From CADEED01 sp020442965 (lineage in GTDB: Bacteria; Pseudomonadota; Gammaproteobacteria; Steroidobacterales; Steroidobacteraceae): a stretch of DNA of 64,000 nt. Location of the stretch: positions 65,954 to 129,953 of the forward strand of contig JAWLAH010000007.1 of NCBI GenBank assembly GCA_041395525.1. The letters are read 5' to 3'. Positions 1-8,423 of this stretch are shown here, one piece after another (the first letter of the stretch is position 1; each line of letters starts with the position of its first letter). Below the pieces are notes generated by a model. That model did no database searches, was not told the origin of the DNA, and was given only the letters and a program-made list of their open reading frames with translations. The position numbers were made by a program, and so were the translations under genes.

Positions 1-1046
1 TGGATCATCTTGGTGCCAGTATCCGCCTGCTGGAAGTTATTAGTCGTGGCGACAGAATAGAATTCGCCGACCGAGTTCTCGCCGCGCAACACGCAGGATG
101 GATACTTCCAGGTAATTGCCGAACCGGTTTCGACCTGCGTCCAGGAGATCTTGGCATTACGGCCGCGGCAGTCACCGCGCTTGGTCACGAAGTTGTAAAT
201 GCCGCCGAGGCCCTGTTCATCGCCCGGATACCAGTTTTGTACCGTCGAGTACTTGATCTGCGCGTCATCCAGTGCGATCAGCTCGACGACTGCGGCATGT
301 AGCTGATTCTCATCGCGCATCGGTGCCGTGCAGCCTTCGAGGTAGCTCACATGGCTGCCAGCTTCAGCGATTATCAGGGTTCGCTCGAATTGGCCGGTGT
401 TGGCGGCATTGATTCGGAAATACGTCGACAGCTCCATCGGGCAGCGGACGCCTTTTGGCACGAACACGAACGAGCCGTCCGTGAACACAGCGGAATTCAA
501 TGCGGCGAAAAAGTTGTCAGTGTGCGGAACGACGGTACCCAGATACTGCTCGATCAGTTCCGGGTGATTCTGTACCGCCTCGGAGAATGATCCAAAGATC
601 ACGCCGGCCTCGGCTAGCCGCGCTTTGAACGTGGTAGCAACCGAAACGCTGTCGAAAACCGCATCCACCGCGACACCCGCCAGGCGCGCTCGTTCATGTA
701 GTGGTACGCCGAGTTTGTCGTAGGTGGCTAACAGCTTGGGATCCACCTCGGACAGTGACTTTGGCCCATCGGTCTTGATCTTGGGGGCCGAGTAGTAGGA
801 AATCGCCTGGTAGTCAATCGGCTCGAATCGGACGTGAGCCCAGCGGGGTTCGCGCATCGTCAGCCAGTGACGCAGCGCGCGCACGCGCCATGCGGTCAGG
901 AATTCAGGTTCGCGCTTCTTCTTTGAGATGAAGCGCACGACGTCTTCATCGAGCCCCGGCGGCAGCGTGTCCGCCTCGATATCCGTGACGAAACCGTAGC
1001 GATACTGACGGCTGACCAGTGCGTCGAAGTTTTGTGATTCAGTCAT
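1..1046 (-). CDS. sufB: Fe-S cluster assembly scaffold protein SufB (3' part cut by window edge)
   Basis: Translated from 1046 leftward, the product starts MTESQNFDALVSRQYRYGF and continues with typical SufB sequence, including SYYSAPKIK, an FVPKGVRCPMELSTYFRIN stretch and the region WKYPSCVLRGENSVGEFYSV. SufB forms the SufBC2D scaffold on which [Fe-S] clusters are built in the cytoplasm, fed by SufS/SufE (family knowledge). About 348 codons are visible and the C-terminus lies left of the window. The start ATG overlaps the stop of the upstream regulator by four bases (ATGA), so both are translated from one mRNA. sufC, sufD and sufS would be expected further left but cannot be seen. Confidence 0.95.
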   Translation of the reverse strand, partial: MTESQNFDALVSRQYRYGFVTDIEADTLPPGLDEDVVRFISKKKREPEFLTAWRVRALRHWLTMREPRWAHVRFEPIDYQAISYYSAPKIKTDGPKSLSEVDPKLLATYDKLGVPLHERARLAGVAVDAVFDSVSVATTFKARLAEAGVIFGSFSEAVQNHPELIEQYLGTVVPHTDNFFAALNSAVFTDGSFVFVPKGVRCPMELSTYFRINAANTGQFERTLIIAEAGSHVSYLEGCTAPMRDENQLHAAVVELIALDDAQIKYSTVQNWYPGDEQGLGGIYNFVTKRGDCRGRNAKISWTQVETGSAITWKYPSCVLRGENSVGEFYSVATTNNFQQADTGTKMI

Positions 1047-1516
1047 CGGCGTGATCCAATCGTCGCGACCGCAACGTGAAACTCCTGGGGACGGGCGAGC
1101 TGCGGCACGCGCTGTTCGAGCCCCGCGAGTTGGGCGAGACTCACGTCGTTCAAAGACCGACGTATGGCGAGGTTGAGGCGCTGCCAGGACGTGCCAACGT
1201 GGCAATGGCTCTCGATGTCACAATGGCCTTCGCCTGCCGAACAATCCGTCAGAACCACCGGGCCCTCCACCGCGTCCAGGATTTGGACCGCGGTGATCTC
1301 GGCCGCTGGTCGGGCCAGCTGATAGCCTCCGCGCAAGCCACGGACCGAGTGGACAAGCCCGGCACGCTGCAACTGTTTCAACAACTTGCTGACCGTTGGC
1401 AACGCGATACGTGTGGCTTCTGCCAAGGCGGTGGCTGCGTGCAAGCCATCGCCATCGGCGGCCATGCGGCCCAGTATCACGGTCGCGTAGTCGGTCATTT
1501 TTCCAATTTTGAGCAT
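1043..1516 (-). CDS. sufR: SUF system Rrf2-family transcriptional regulator
   Basis: The 157-residue product is an Rrf2/IscR-type winged-helix regulator. It starts MLKIGKMTDYATVIL and has the helix-turn-helix around residues 25-60 (TALAEATRIALPTVSKLLKQL). Three cysteines at 92, 99 and 105 sit almost exactly where IscR has its Fe-S ligands (92, 98, 104), and a histidine follows at 106. It is therefore expected to sense cluster supply and control its own operon. It overlaps sufB by four bases and is the first gene of the minus-strand suf operon. The ATG at 1516 follows a weak AAGAG ribosome-binding site. The adjacent dyad at 1555-1567 is a plausible binding site (inference). I call it sufR by context with sufB, not by homology to cyanobacterial SufR. 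Confidence 0.88.
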   Translation of the reverse strand: MLKIGKMTDYATVILGRMAADGDGLHAATALAEATRIALPTVSKLLKQLQRAGLVHSVRGLRGGYQLARPAAEITAVQILDAVEGPVVLTDCSAGEGHCDIESHCHVGTSWQRLNLAIRRSLNDVSLAQLAGLEQRVPQLARPQEFHVAVATIGSRR

Positions 1517-1554
1517 CTCTTGCGGTCCAATGGCCGCTAGCGCACTGCAACTAG

Positions 1555-1587
1555 GACTATTTTAGTACTCTTTTGTTCGTGCGCCAA
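1555..1587 (-). promoter_or_regulatory. Predicted sigma70 promoter of the suf operon with overlapping Rrf2/IscR-like dyad
   Basis: On the minus strand a -35 box TTGGCG (1587-1582), a 17-base spacer and a -10 box TAAAAT (1564-1559) lie about 43 bases upstream of the sufR ATG. The -10 box is embedded in a dyad, GACTA-TTT-TAGTA on the plus strand (1555-1567). It resembles the core of the E. coli IscR type 1 site (GACT-R-NNN-Y-AGTC) with one mismatch in the half-sites. This fits a repressor that blocks RNA polymerase at its own promoter. The boxes are seen directly; the regulator assignment is inference. Confidence 0.55.
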
Positions 1588-1704
1588 GTGGGGCCGTGCG
1601 CCAGGTGTCGTGCCCCGGCGTGGCTGACAAGCGCAAAACGGCGATTCTGCCGCGGTGAAAGAGCCCGTTTGCTATCCTTCGCGCCCTCGAATTCAGGAGG
1701 AATC

Positions 1705-2724
1705 ATGAACCGGAACGATCTCGAAAAAGTAGCTCAGAGCATGGTTGGCCATGGCCGTGGCATTCTCGCCGCCGATGAAAGCAGCGGCACGATCAAGAAG
1801 CGCTTCGACGCCATCAAGCTCGAATCGACCGAAGAGCACCGCCGCAGCTACCGCGAGATGTTGTTCACGGCACCCGCGGCCGCCGAGTCGATCAGCGGCG
1901 TGATTCTTTACGACGAGACAATTCGCCAAAGCTGCAAGGATGGCACGCCGTTTCCGGTCTACCTCAAGAAGCACAATATCATTCCGGGCATCAAGGTGGA
2001 CATGGGTGCCAAGCCGCTGGCGGGCTTTCCTGACGAGACGATTACCGAGGGTCTCGACGGTTTGCGAGAGCGCCTGATCGAGTACTACAATCTCGGCGCG
2101 CGTTTCGCCAAGTGGCGCGCGGTGATCGACATTGCCGAGGATATTCCGAGCCGCTTCGCCATTCAGGCGAATGCACACGCCTTGGCGCGGTATGCGGCCC
2201 TCTGCCAGGAGCAGAATATCGTGCCGATCGTCGAGCCAGAGGTGTTGATGGATGGGGCGCACACGATCGAACGTTGCGAAGAAGTGACGAGCCACGTCCT
2301 GGAACAGACATTTCATGCGCTCGCTCAGCACCGGGTGTACCTCGAGGGTATGGTGCTGAAGCCGAATATGGTGATCTCGGGAAAAAAGAACGCCAAACGC
2401 GCATCGCCCGAACAGGTAGCTGCGGCAACCGTGCGCGTGCTCAAACGCTATGTACCGACGGCGGTCCCGGGTATCGCGTTCCTGTCGGGTGGCCAAGCGC
2501 CCGCCGAGGCCACGCTGCACCTGTCGCTCATCAATCAGCAGCCCCTGCCATGGAGTCTCACTTTCAGCTACGGGCGCGCGCTGCAGGAATCTGCGCTGGC
2601 GGCTTGGGGTGGCAAGCCAACTAACTACGTGGCCGGTCAGAAAGAATTTGCGAAGCGTGCCCGATTGAATGGTCTCGCGTCACAGGGAAAATATCAGGCA
2701 TCGCTCGAGTCGCAGGGTGCCTAG
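1705..2724 (+). CDS. Fructose-bisphosphate aldolase class I
   Basis: The product of 339 residues starts MNRNDLEKVAQSMVGHGRG at an ATG preceded by a strong AGGAGG site five bases away; a longer in-frame reading from 1573 is unlikely. It shows class I aldolase hallmarks: GILAADESSGTIKKRF (19-34), the acidic IVEPEV strand (175-180) and the Schiff-base lysine K219 in LEGMVLKPN. Class I aldolases cleave fructose 1,6-bisphosphate to DHAP and glyceraldehyde 3-phosphate without a metal ion, using the lysine imine. The gene stands alone, divergent from suf and 39 bases before mlaF. Class I enzymes are less common in gammaproteobacteria than class II. No second aldolase is visible in this window. Confidence 0.93.
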   Translation: MNRNDLEKVAQSMVGHGRGILAADESSGTIKKRFDAIKLESTEEHRRSYREMLFTAPAAAESISGVILYDETIRQSCKDGTPFPVYLKKHNIIPGIKVDMGAKPLAGFPDETITEGLDGLRERLIEYYNLGARFAKWRAVIDIAEDIPSRFAIQANAHALARYAALCQEQNIVPIVEPEVLMDGAHTIERCEEVTSHVLEQTFHALAQHRVYLEGMVLKPNMVISGKKNAKRASPEQVAAATVRVLKRYVPTAVPGIAFLSGGQAPAEATLHLSLINQQPLPWSLTFSYGRALQESALAAWGGKPTNYVAGQKEFAKRARLNGLASQGKYQASLESQGA

Positions 2725-2763
2725 ACATTCCGCGACGAGCCGGCGCTCGAGCTGACTCTCGTC

Positions 2764-3600
2764 ATGCAAGCAGAAGAGGCCCCGCTGTCGGCCAAGGACG
2801 AGGCGATCGTCGAGGTGCATGGCGTGCACTATCGAATCGGTGGGCGCGCGATTTTTTCCGGGCTCGATCTCACGATCCGGCGCGGCCGGGTCACCGCGAT
2901 CATGGGGCCGTCTGGCACCGGCAAGTCGACGCTGCTGCGGCTTATCACGGGACAAAGCACGCAACAGCAAGGCGTCATCAAAGTCTGGGGCGAGGACGTC
3001 GCCGCGATGTCGCACGCCACTTTGTTCGCCATGCGGCGACGTATCGGCATGTTGTTCCAGAGCGGCGCCTTGCTCACCGATCTCAATGTGTATGAGAACG
3101 TCGCATTTCCGCTGCGCGAGCATACCGATCTACCCGAGTCGTTGGTTCGGCAGCTGGTGTTGACCAAGCTGCAGGCAGTCGGTCTGCGTGGCGCCATTGA
3201 TCTGATGCCGGCCGAGCTGTCGGGGGGTATGACGCGTCGCGTCGCGTTGGCGCGCGCGATCGTCATGGACCCGGAGCTCTTGATCTACGACGAGCCGTTT
3301 GCCGCCCTCGATCCGATTTCAATGGGCGTCATCTTGCGTCTCATACAAGAAATGAATGACGCGCTGGGGCTTACCAGCATCGTGGTATCGCACGACGTGC
3401 GGGAACTGGCGACCATTGCACACGATAGCTACCTGTTGTCTGAGGGCAAGGTCGTGGCGGCGGGCACACCCCTGGAATTGGAGCAGAGTCAGGATCAAAT
3501 GGTGCGTCAGTTCATGGACGGTCTGGCTGACGGGCCGGTGCCATTTCACTATCCGGCACCCGACTATGTCACGCAGTTATTGGCGGATAGCGGGCAATGA
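2764..3600 (+). CDS. mlaF: Mla phospholipid transport system ATPase MlaF
   Basis: ABC ATPase of 278 residues with Walker A GPSGTGKST (48-56), a Q-loop in GMLFQSGALLTDLNVYENV, signature LSGGMTRRVALARAI and Walker B LLIYDEPFAALD. It powers the inner-membrane MlaFEDB complex that moves phospholipids between the inner and outer membranes to keep lipid asymmetry. The LSGGM signature, the DLNVYENVAFPLREH segment and the next gene mark the Mla/Ttg2A/Mkl subfamily rather than a generic ABC importer. Its last four bases overlap the mlaE start (ATGA), so translation is coupled. First gene of mlaFEDCB. Confidence 0.96.
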   Translation: MQAEEAPLSAKDEAIVEVHGVHYRIGGRAIFSGLDLTIRRGRVTAIMGPSGTGKSTLLRLITGQSTQQQGVIKVWGEDVAAMSHATLFAMRRRIGMLFQSGALLTDLNVYENVAFPLREHTDLPESLVRQLVLTKLQAVGLRGAIDLMPAELSGGMTRRVALARAIVMDPELLIYDEPFAALDPISMGVILRLIQEMNDALGLTSIVVSHDVRELATIAHDSYLLSEGKVVAAGTPLELEQSQDQMVRQFMDGLADGPVPFHYPAPDYVTQLLADSGQ

Positions 3601-4364
3601 ACGGTCTGCTGGGACTTATCGACCGGCCGGTCCACGCGGTGCGGCGAATCGGCGCAACGGTGCTGTTTCTGTTCAAGATCGTCGCGCAAGTACCAGCGGC
3701 GCTGCGCAAGCCCGGCTACATCGTCGAGCAGATCTACAATGCCGGCGGCCGCTCGCTCATTATCATCATGTTGTCGGGCCTGTTCGTCGGCATGGTGCTG
3801 GGACTGCAGGGATTCGATCTGCTGCAGCGTTTTGGATCCGAAGACGCGCTCGGAGTCGCAGCGGCCTTGGGGCTGCTGAAGGAACTCGGGCCGGTTGTGA
3901 CCGCGCTGCTGTTCGCGGGGCGCGCCGGTACGGCATTGACTTCCGAGATCGGCCTGATGCGCGCCACCGATCAACTAACAGCCATGCAGATGATGGCGGT
4001 CGATCCCGTGCGGCGAGTGGTTGCGCCACGATTTCTCGGCGGCCTGATCGCTGTGCCGCTCCTGACAGCGATTTTCAACGTCGTCGGCGTGTTCGGCGCG
4101 CAGTTGATAGGCGTCAGCGTGATGGGCGTCGATTCCGGATCGTTCTGGTCACAGATGCAGAGTGCGGTGCAAACGGATGACGTCATGGAAGGCATCATCA
4201 AGAGTATCGTATTCGGTGCCGCTTGCAGTCTGGTGGCCGTTTACGAGGGTTACCATGCTGCGCCGACAGCCGCCGGCGTCGGACTTGCGACAACCAGCAC
4301 AGTGGTTACTTCTTCGGTCTTGATCCTGTTTCTCGATTACATCCTGACCGCGGCGTTCCTTTGA
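3597..4364 (+). CDS. mlaE: Mla phospholipid transport system permease MlaE
   Basis: Permease of 255 residues of the MlaE/YrbE family. It begins MNGLLGLIDRPVHAVRRIG and carries the conserved stretch LGLLKELGPVVTALLFAGRAGTALTSEIGLM followed by AMQMMAVDPVRRVVAPRF, the family fingerprint. Several hydrophobic segments span the inner membrane, for example about 47-70 and 150-172, with more at the C-terminus. A MlaE dimer forms the lipid path between the MlaF ATPase and the periplasmic MlaD ring. It overlaps mlaF by four bases and is followed 19 bases later by mlaD. Confidence 0.96.
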   Translation: MNGLLGLIDRPVHAVRRIGATVLFLFKIVAQVPAALRKPGYIVEQIYNAGGRSLIIIMLSGLFVGMVLGLQGFDLLQRFGSEDALGVAAALGLLKELGPVVTALLFAGRAGTALTSEIGLMRATDQLTAMQMMAVDPVRRVVAPRFLGGLIAVPLLTAIFNVVGVFGAQLIGVSVMGVDSGSFWSQMQSAVQTDDVMEGIIKSIVFGAACSLVAVYEGYHAAPTAAGVGLATTSTVVTSSVLILFLDYILTAAFL

Positions 4365-4383
4365 TCACCCAAGAGACAAGCGT

Positions 4384-4917
4384 CTGAAGAACACTCGTTC
4401 ACTCGAACTCGGCACCGGGCTGTTCGTGCTACTGGGCTTCGCGGCGCTGCTTTTTCTCACCACGCAATTGCCGAGCAGCGGGTTCAAGTTTGCCGGTAGC
4501 AGCAGCGGCTATCGGCTCACCGCCTATTTCGACAATGTTGGCGACCTCAAGAATGGCTCGCCCGTGACGATGGGGGGTGTGCGTATCGGCCGAGTCGAGT
4601 CGGTCAGTTATGATTCCTCGCAGTTCAAAGCGGTCGTTGTGTTGCGAATCGACGACAACTATCGCCAGATTCCGGATGACAGCGATGCGAGTATCCAGAC
4701 TGCCGGTCTGCTGGGCGGAAAATACGTCGGAATTGGTCCGGGTGGCTCGGAAACCTTCTTCAAAGATGGCGGTCAGATAGAGTTTACGCAATCGGCCATC
4801 GTGCTGGAGACGCTCATCAACCGGTTCTTTGCGAATTTCGCTTCGGGTCAGTCTAAGAGCGACCAGTCGGCCGGTGCTGGCGCGAAAGCAACAGTGGCGC
4901 CAGGCAAGAGTGACTGA
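4384..4917 (+). CDS. mlaD: Mla periplasmic lipid-binding subunit MlaD (non-standard start)
   Basis: MCE-domain protein, about 177 residues if it starts at the CTG at 4384. That start gives the usual MlaD N-terminus: short basic leader KNTRSLELGTGLF, one membrane anchor (LLGFAALLFLTTQL), then the MCE domain with FDNVGDLKNGSPVTMGGVRIGRV and LLGGKYVGIGPGGSE. No ATG, GTG or TTG lies in the expected place; the nearest standard codon is GTG 4426, which would cut into the anchor. An AAGAGACAAG stretch sits at 4371-4380. Either a true CTG start or a base error is possible. MlaD hexamers form the periplasmic ring that receives lipid from MlaC. Confidence 0.9.
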   Translation: MKNTRSLELGTGLFVLLGFAALLFLTTQLPSSGFKFAGSSSGYRLTAYFDNVGDLKNGSPVTMGGVRIGRVESVSYDSSQFKAVVVLRIDDNYRQIPDDSDASIQTAGLLGGKYVGIGPGGSETFFKDGGQIEFTQSAIVLETLINRFFANFASGQSKSDQSAGAGAKATVAPGKSD

Positions 4918-4942
4918 CAGAGCAACAGCGGGAGAGTACGTA

Positions 4943-5617
4943 ATGGGGCGTCGATGGATCAGTGTCGTAGCGGCGATCGCGTTCGCGCAGATTGGGCTGA
5001 TCGCCAGCTTGCCGTTGTCTGCGATCGAGCGGTCGGTTGATGCAAGCGATCCGCGTGCGTTGATCGACAGCACCTCGCGCATCCTGCTCGATCAGATCGG
5101 CTTGCACCGTGACGATTTTCGCAAGCATCCGGCCAAACTGCGCGCGCTGGCCGACCAAGTGTTGTTGCCGCATTTCGATACGCAGCTGGCCGCACAACGT
5201 GTGCTCGCGCAGCATTGGCGTACCGCGACACCGGAGCAACGCAAGCGCTTCGTCGAAGCTTTCTATAACTCCTTGTTAGCCCAATATTCCGACGCGCTCG
5301 TGAATTTTACCTCCGATCGCTATGAGGTACTCCCAGCGCGGATCAACGAGGCGCAAACCGCTGCCACCGTCCCGACCAAGATTCGTCGCTCCAACGGCGA
5401 GCAGATCCCGGTCAACTTCAGTCTACGCAAAGCGCCGGAAGGCTGGAGAGTGTGGGATATCACGGTCGAAGGCATTAGTTACATCAAGAGCTTTCAGGCT
5501 GATTTCGGCGCCGAGATTTCTCAGAAGGGTCTGGAGGCCGTCATACAGCGGCTCGAGGCTCAGGGCGCCAAGGTAGACGACACGCGGACCGCAACCGCAA
5601 CCCAAGTCAATCAATGA
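4943..5617 (+). CDS. mlaC: Mla periplasmic phospholipid shuttle MlaC
   Basis: Product of 224 residues from the ATG at 4943, preceded by GGGAGAG. The N-terminus MGRRWISVVAAIAFAQIGL continues into an A-rich cleavage region, a clear Sec signal. The mature part has the MlaC/Ttg2D pattern: IDSTSRILLDQI, VLLPHFDTQLAAQRVLAQHWR, FVEAFYNSLLAQYSDALVNF and the C-terminal WRVWDITVEGISYIKSFQADFGAEI. MlaC ferries a phospholipid between the MlaA-porin complex in the outer membrane and MlaFEDB. A longer reading from 4829 would overlap mlaD and lose the signal peptide. The stop overlaps mlaB by four bases. Confidence 0.95.
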   Translation: MGRRWISVVAAIAFAQIGLIASLPLSAIERSVDASDPRALIDSTSRILLDQIGLHRDDFRKHPAKLRALADQVLLPHFDTQLAAQRVLAQHWRTATPEQRKRFVEAFYNSLLAQYSDALVNFTSDRYEVLPARINEAQTAATVPTKIRRSNGEQIPVNFSLRKAPEGWRVWDITVEGISYIKSFQADFGAEISQKGLEAVIQRLEAQGAKVDDTRTATATQVNQ

Positions 5618-5952
5618 CGGCGCCGAACGAGGCCGGGCCTGCGTCCGCCGCAGCGGGTGTCCAGGTGCGGTCGACGGCCGATGGCAAACTCACGGTCGTC
5701 GGCGAACTCAGCTTCAGAACCGCTCGCTCCGCGTGTCGCGACGGCGAACGCGCGCTCAATGCCAGTTCGGTGCCGATTGTCACGGTCGATTGTGTCGGCG
5801 TGACTCGCGCCGACAGCGCTGGAGTTGCCGTGCTGATCGAATGGCTGCGCTATGCGCGGCGCGCAGGGCGCGAACTGCGTTTCGAGAACTTGCCGGCTGC
5901 CGTCCTAGCCATCGCCCGCATCAGCGAAGTAGATCAGCTATTGTTAGCCTGA
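5614..5952 (+). CDS. mlaB: STAS-domain protein MlaB
   Basis: Small cytoplasmic protein of 112 residues with a single STAS domain, recognisable by VDCVGVTRADSAGVAVLIEWLRYARRAG. MlaB binds and stabilises MlaF in the transporter. In this family the conserved serine or threonine in the D-S-A-G loop (here RADSAG) is important. It is the last gene of mlaFEDCB and overlaps mlaC by four bases. Its 3' end overlaps the convergent mlaA by nine bases. Confidence 0.9.
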   Translation: MTAPNEAGPASAAAGVQVRSTADGKLTVVGELSFRTARSACRDGERALNASSVPIVTVDCVGVTRADSAGVAVLIEWLRYARRAGRELRFENLPAAVLAIARISEVDQLLLA

Positions 5953-6759
5953 AGTCGAGCCGCTCGCGGGTGGTGGGATTGCGGGCGGTACCGCATCGGC
6001 TGGCGCCGTGTCCGTGTCATCGGTTGGCGCATCGAAGCTCGGATCTTCTGGCGGTTCCTCGATAACCTGGCCATCCTGAATCTGCGAGAGGCGCCGCTGC
6101 CGCCAAACGTTGCGCAGAAAAGCGTAGCGATCGAACACGTTCTCCATGGGCTTCTCGAGCACTAACAGCTGCGCGCGAGTATCGATCACACTGAGAATAT
6201 TGGCGGCGACGCGCGCGTCGGAGGTGCCGACGAGATTCTTCGGGTCCATCAATTTGTCGACGATTTTCGCTGGCGCATCACGCACGTTGGATGGGCCAAG
6301 AATCGGCAGCATCAGATAGGGCCCGGCCGGTACGCCCCAGACAGCCAATGTTTGACCGAAGTCTTCGTCGTTGCGTCGCAAGCCGACGTCGGTGGCCGGA
6401 TCGAGGATGCCGCCGACACCGACTACGGTGTTCAGCAGGAACCGGCCCGTGTCGCGACCCGCCTGCCTGAATTTACCCTGCAGCGCCGCATTGACCGCCG
6501 TGACCGGGTAGGTAATGTTATCCAGGAAATTGGACACGCCAGTGCGGATCGGGCGCGGCGTCACTTTGCGATAGGCTTTCGCAACGGGTTTGGCCACCGC
6601 GCGATCGAGACCGTCATTGAATCTGTAGACGGAGCGATTCACTCGTTCCCACGGATCGCCCGGATCGGGTGCGCTGCCCGCGGGAATGGTGGTGCAACCG
6701 CTGAGCATTATCCAGGACAGGAGGGCGGCGGCAAACGCCCGACGACGGAATGGATACAT
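5944..6759 (-). CDS. mlaA: Outer-membrane lipoprotein MlaA (VacJ)
   Basis: Product of 271 residues with a lipoprotein signal: hydrophobic stretch then LSGCTT, cysteine at about 22. The body is classic MlaA/VacJ: DPWERVNRSVYRFNDGLDRAVAKPVAKAYRKV, then NFLDNITYPVTAVNAALQGKF, GVGGILDPATDVGLRRNDEDFGQTLAVWGVPAGPYLMLPILGPSNVRDAP. MlaA extracts misplaced phospholipid from the outer leaflet of the outer membrane and hands it to MlaC. The C-terminal tail is rich in D, P and A. It faces mlaFEDCB, with nine bases shared at the 3' ends, so all six Mla components are in one locus. Confidence 0.95.
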   Translation of the reverse strand: MYPFRRRAFAAALLSWIMLSGCTTIPAGSAPDPGDPWERVNRSVYRFNDGLDRAVAKPVAKAYRKVTPRPIRTGVSNFLDNITYPVTAVNAALQGKFRQAGRDTGRFLLNTVVGVGGILDPATDVGLRRNDEDFGQTLAVWGVPAGPYLMLPILGPSNVRDAPAKIVDKLMDPKNLVGTSDARVAANILSVIDTRAQLLVLEKPMENVFDRYAFLRNVWRQRRLSQIQDGQVIEEPPEDPSFDAPTDDTDTAPADAVPPAIPPPASGSTSG

Positions 6760-6816
6760 GCGCGAATTCTAGCAGGGCGGCATCAGGGTTGTGAGTGGCG
6801 AAACCGTCGCCGATCG

Positions 6817-8382
6817 CTAATGTTCTACGTGCAGGCCGCGTGAGCCGGAGTCGTCAGCGCGTTTGCCATGGCGGCGGTCCCTTGACATCGCCTCGCGCAC
6901 TTCATCGAGACGCGCCTGAAACCGGCGTCGCTGAACCTGGGTGAGGTTCGGCGCCGCGAGGGCGAGTTCGAGCTGCTGTGCGGACAGCGTGAGGTCGCCG
7001 CCGGCGATGTGGTATTCACTCATGTAGTAGTAAGCATCGCCGGTATCGCCAGCGGCACTCGCTGCCAATGCAGTGAGGCGGATCTGATCGGGTGTCGGTG
7101 GGACATTGTTGAACAGGTCGAGCAGCAAGGTGTGAGCGGCTTTCGGATTACCAGTTTTCATCAACGCTTCCGCATACCGTACTGTCAAAGGTACGTTGCG
7201 CGGCGACACGGCGAGTGCGCTCTCGAAGGTTGCCATGGCGCTGCGCCGATCTCCCGCCGCGAGTTGCGACTGGCCCAGTGCCGCCTGAATGGCCGGCACC
7301 TGCGGAAATTGCGCGGCCAATTCAGTGAACTCAGTCGCGGCCGTATCCTTGTCGCCACTGCGCAGATTGGCGAGTGCCTGTCCATACCGTTCGGCCGGTG
7401 TCAGGGGCTGTGCTTTGCTCCGCATCTCGTAGTAGGGTCGAACATCCGCTCCCGATTCGCCGCCAATCACGCGCAGCCGTTCGCGCATCAGTGCATAGCT
7501 GGCGGACTCGGGCTGTACTGACACGTGCAGTTGCGCGGCACGCGCTCTTGCCTCGGCGATGCGATTGCTCGAGACAGGATGCGTTTGCAGGAACTCTGGA
7601 ACACCTTGGGCAGCGAGTCCGTTGCGCCGGCCCATGGAATCGAACAGATCGGCCATTGAATTGGGATCGAATCCTGCTGCGGCGAGGAATGACATGCCAA
7701 CTCGGTCCGCCTCGTATTCATTCGCGCGCGTGAAGTTGATCTGACTCTGCAGGGCTGCGCCCTGGGAGATGGCTATTGCCCCCTGGACGGCATCCGCGCT
7801 GGCGCCGGTCGTGGCGCCGAGCAGAATGGCCGCAAGGATAGCGGCCGCTGATGCGATGCTCTGACGCCCTTGAGCCTTGACGCTGCGTGCAATGTGGCGC
7901 TGCGTTACGTGCGCGCTCTCGTGTGCCAGTACGCTGGCTAGTTGCGCTTCATTGTGAGTCGTTAGTACCAGGCCGGAGTTCACGCCGATGAAACCGCCCG
8001 GCAATGCAAACGCATTGATTGAATCGTCGCGCACGACGAAGAACTGAAAGCGCTGGCCGGAATCGCCGCTGGCCTGCGAGGCGATGCGCGAGCCGAGCGA
8101 CTGAACATACTCGTTGACCTCGGGATCCTCGACTATCTTGCCCTCGGCGCGCAAGTTGCGTACCACCATGGCGCCCACCTGGTATTCCTCGCCCTGTGTC
8201 AGCACGGAATTCGCTGGGCTACCGATATCGGGCAGTTCGTTTGCGTTTTGCGCACGCGCCGACAGGGCCGCGACCAAACTGAGCAGCGCCACCAAAAACG
8301 CGAGCGGAAGAGGGGCCGTCGACTTGATCAGGATGCACCTGTGCAGGAACGTGACTGAACCGTACAGTATATTGACATGCAA
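6817..8382 (-). CDS. BepA-like periplasmic M48 metalloprotease with TPR repeats
   Basis: The product has a signal-like hydrophobic leader (PLPLAFLVALLSLVAALSARAQ) and an M48 domain with the zinc motif HESAH at about 154-158 in ASVLAHESAHVTQRH. The third ligand is in NEYEADRVGMSFLAAAGFDP. The second half is TPR-like (GQALANLRSGDKDTAATEFTELA; LGQSQLAAGDRRSAMATFESALA). This domain order matches BepA/YfgC, which degrades stalled outer-membrane proteins and assists LptD maturation. The start is uncertain: no ATG precedes the leader. A TTG at 8382 would give a 521-residue product, and a CTG just before IKSTAPLP (about 8337) is an alternative. The frame is open further upstream, but that part overlaps phoH. 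Confidence 0.85.
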   Translation of the reverse strand: MHVNILYGSVTFLHRCILIKSTAPLPLAFLVALLSLVAALSARAQNANELPDIGSPANSVLTQGEEYQVGAMVVRNLRAEGKIVEDPEVNEYVQSLGSRIASQASGDSGQRFQFFVVRDDSINAFALPGGFIGVNSGLVLTTHNEAQLASVLAHESAHVTQRHIARSVKAQGRQSIASAAAILAAILLGATTGASADAVQGAIAISQGAALQSQINFTRANEYEADRVGMSFLAAAGFDPNSMADLFDSMGRRNGLAAQGVPEFLQTHPVSSNRIAEARARAAQLHVSVQPESASYALMRERLRVIGGESGADVRPYYEMRSKAQPLTPAERYGQALANLRSGDKDTAATEFTELAAQFPQVPAIQAALGQSQLAAGDRRSAMATFESALAVSPRNVPLTVRYAEALMKTGNPKAAHTLLLDLFNNVPPTPDQIRLTALAASAAGDTGDAYYYMSEYHIAGGDLTLSAQQLELALAAPNLTQVQRRRFQARLDEVREAMSRDRRHGKRADDSGSRGLHVEH

Positions 8383-8423
8383 AGCGGGCGACGGTTCCCG
8401 CCCGGCGGTTACTTGTAGAAGGG

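Noticed and set aside
1693..2520. Long minus-strand frame (275 codons) opposite the aldolase gene
   Set aside because: Antisense shadow typical of high-GC genes; no family sequence, and the aldolase on the plus strand is unmistakable.
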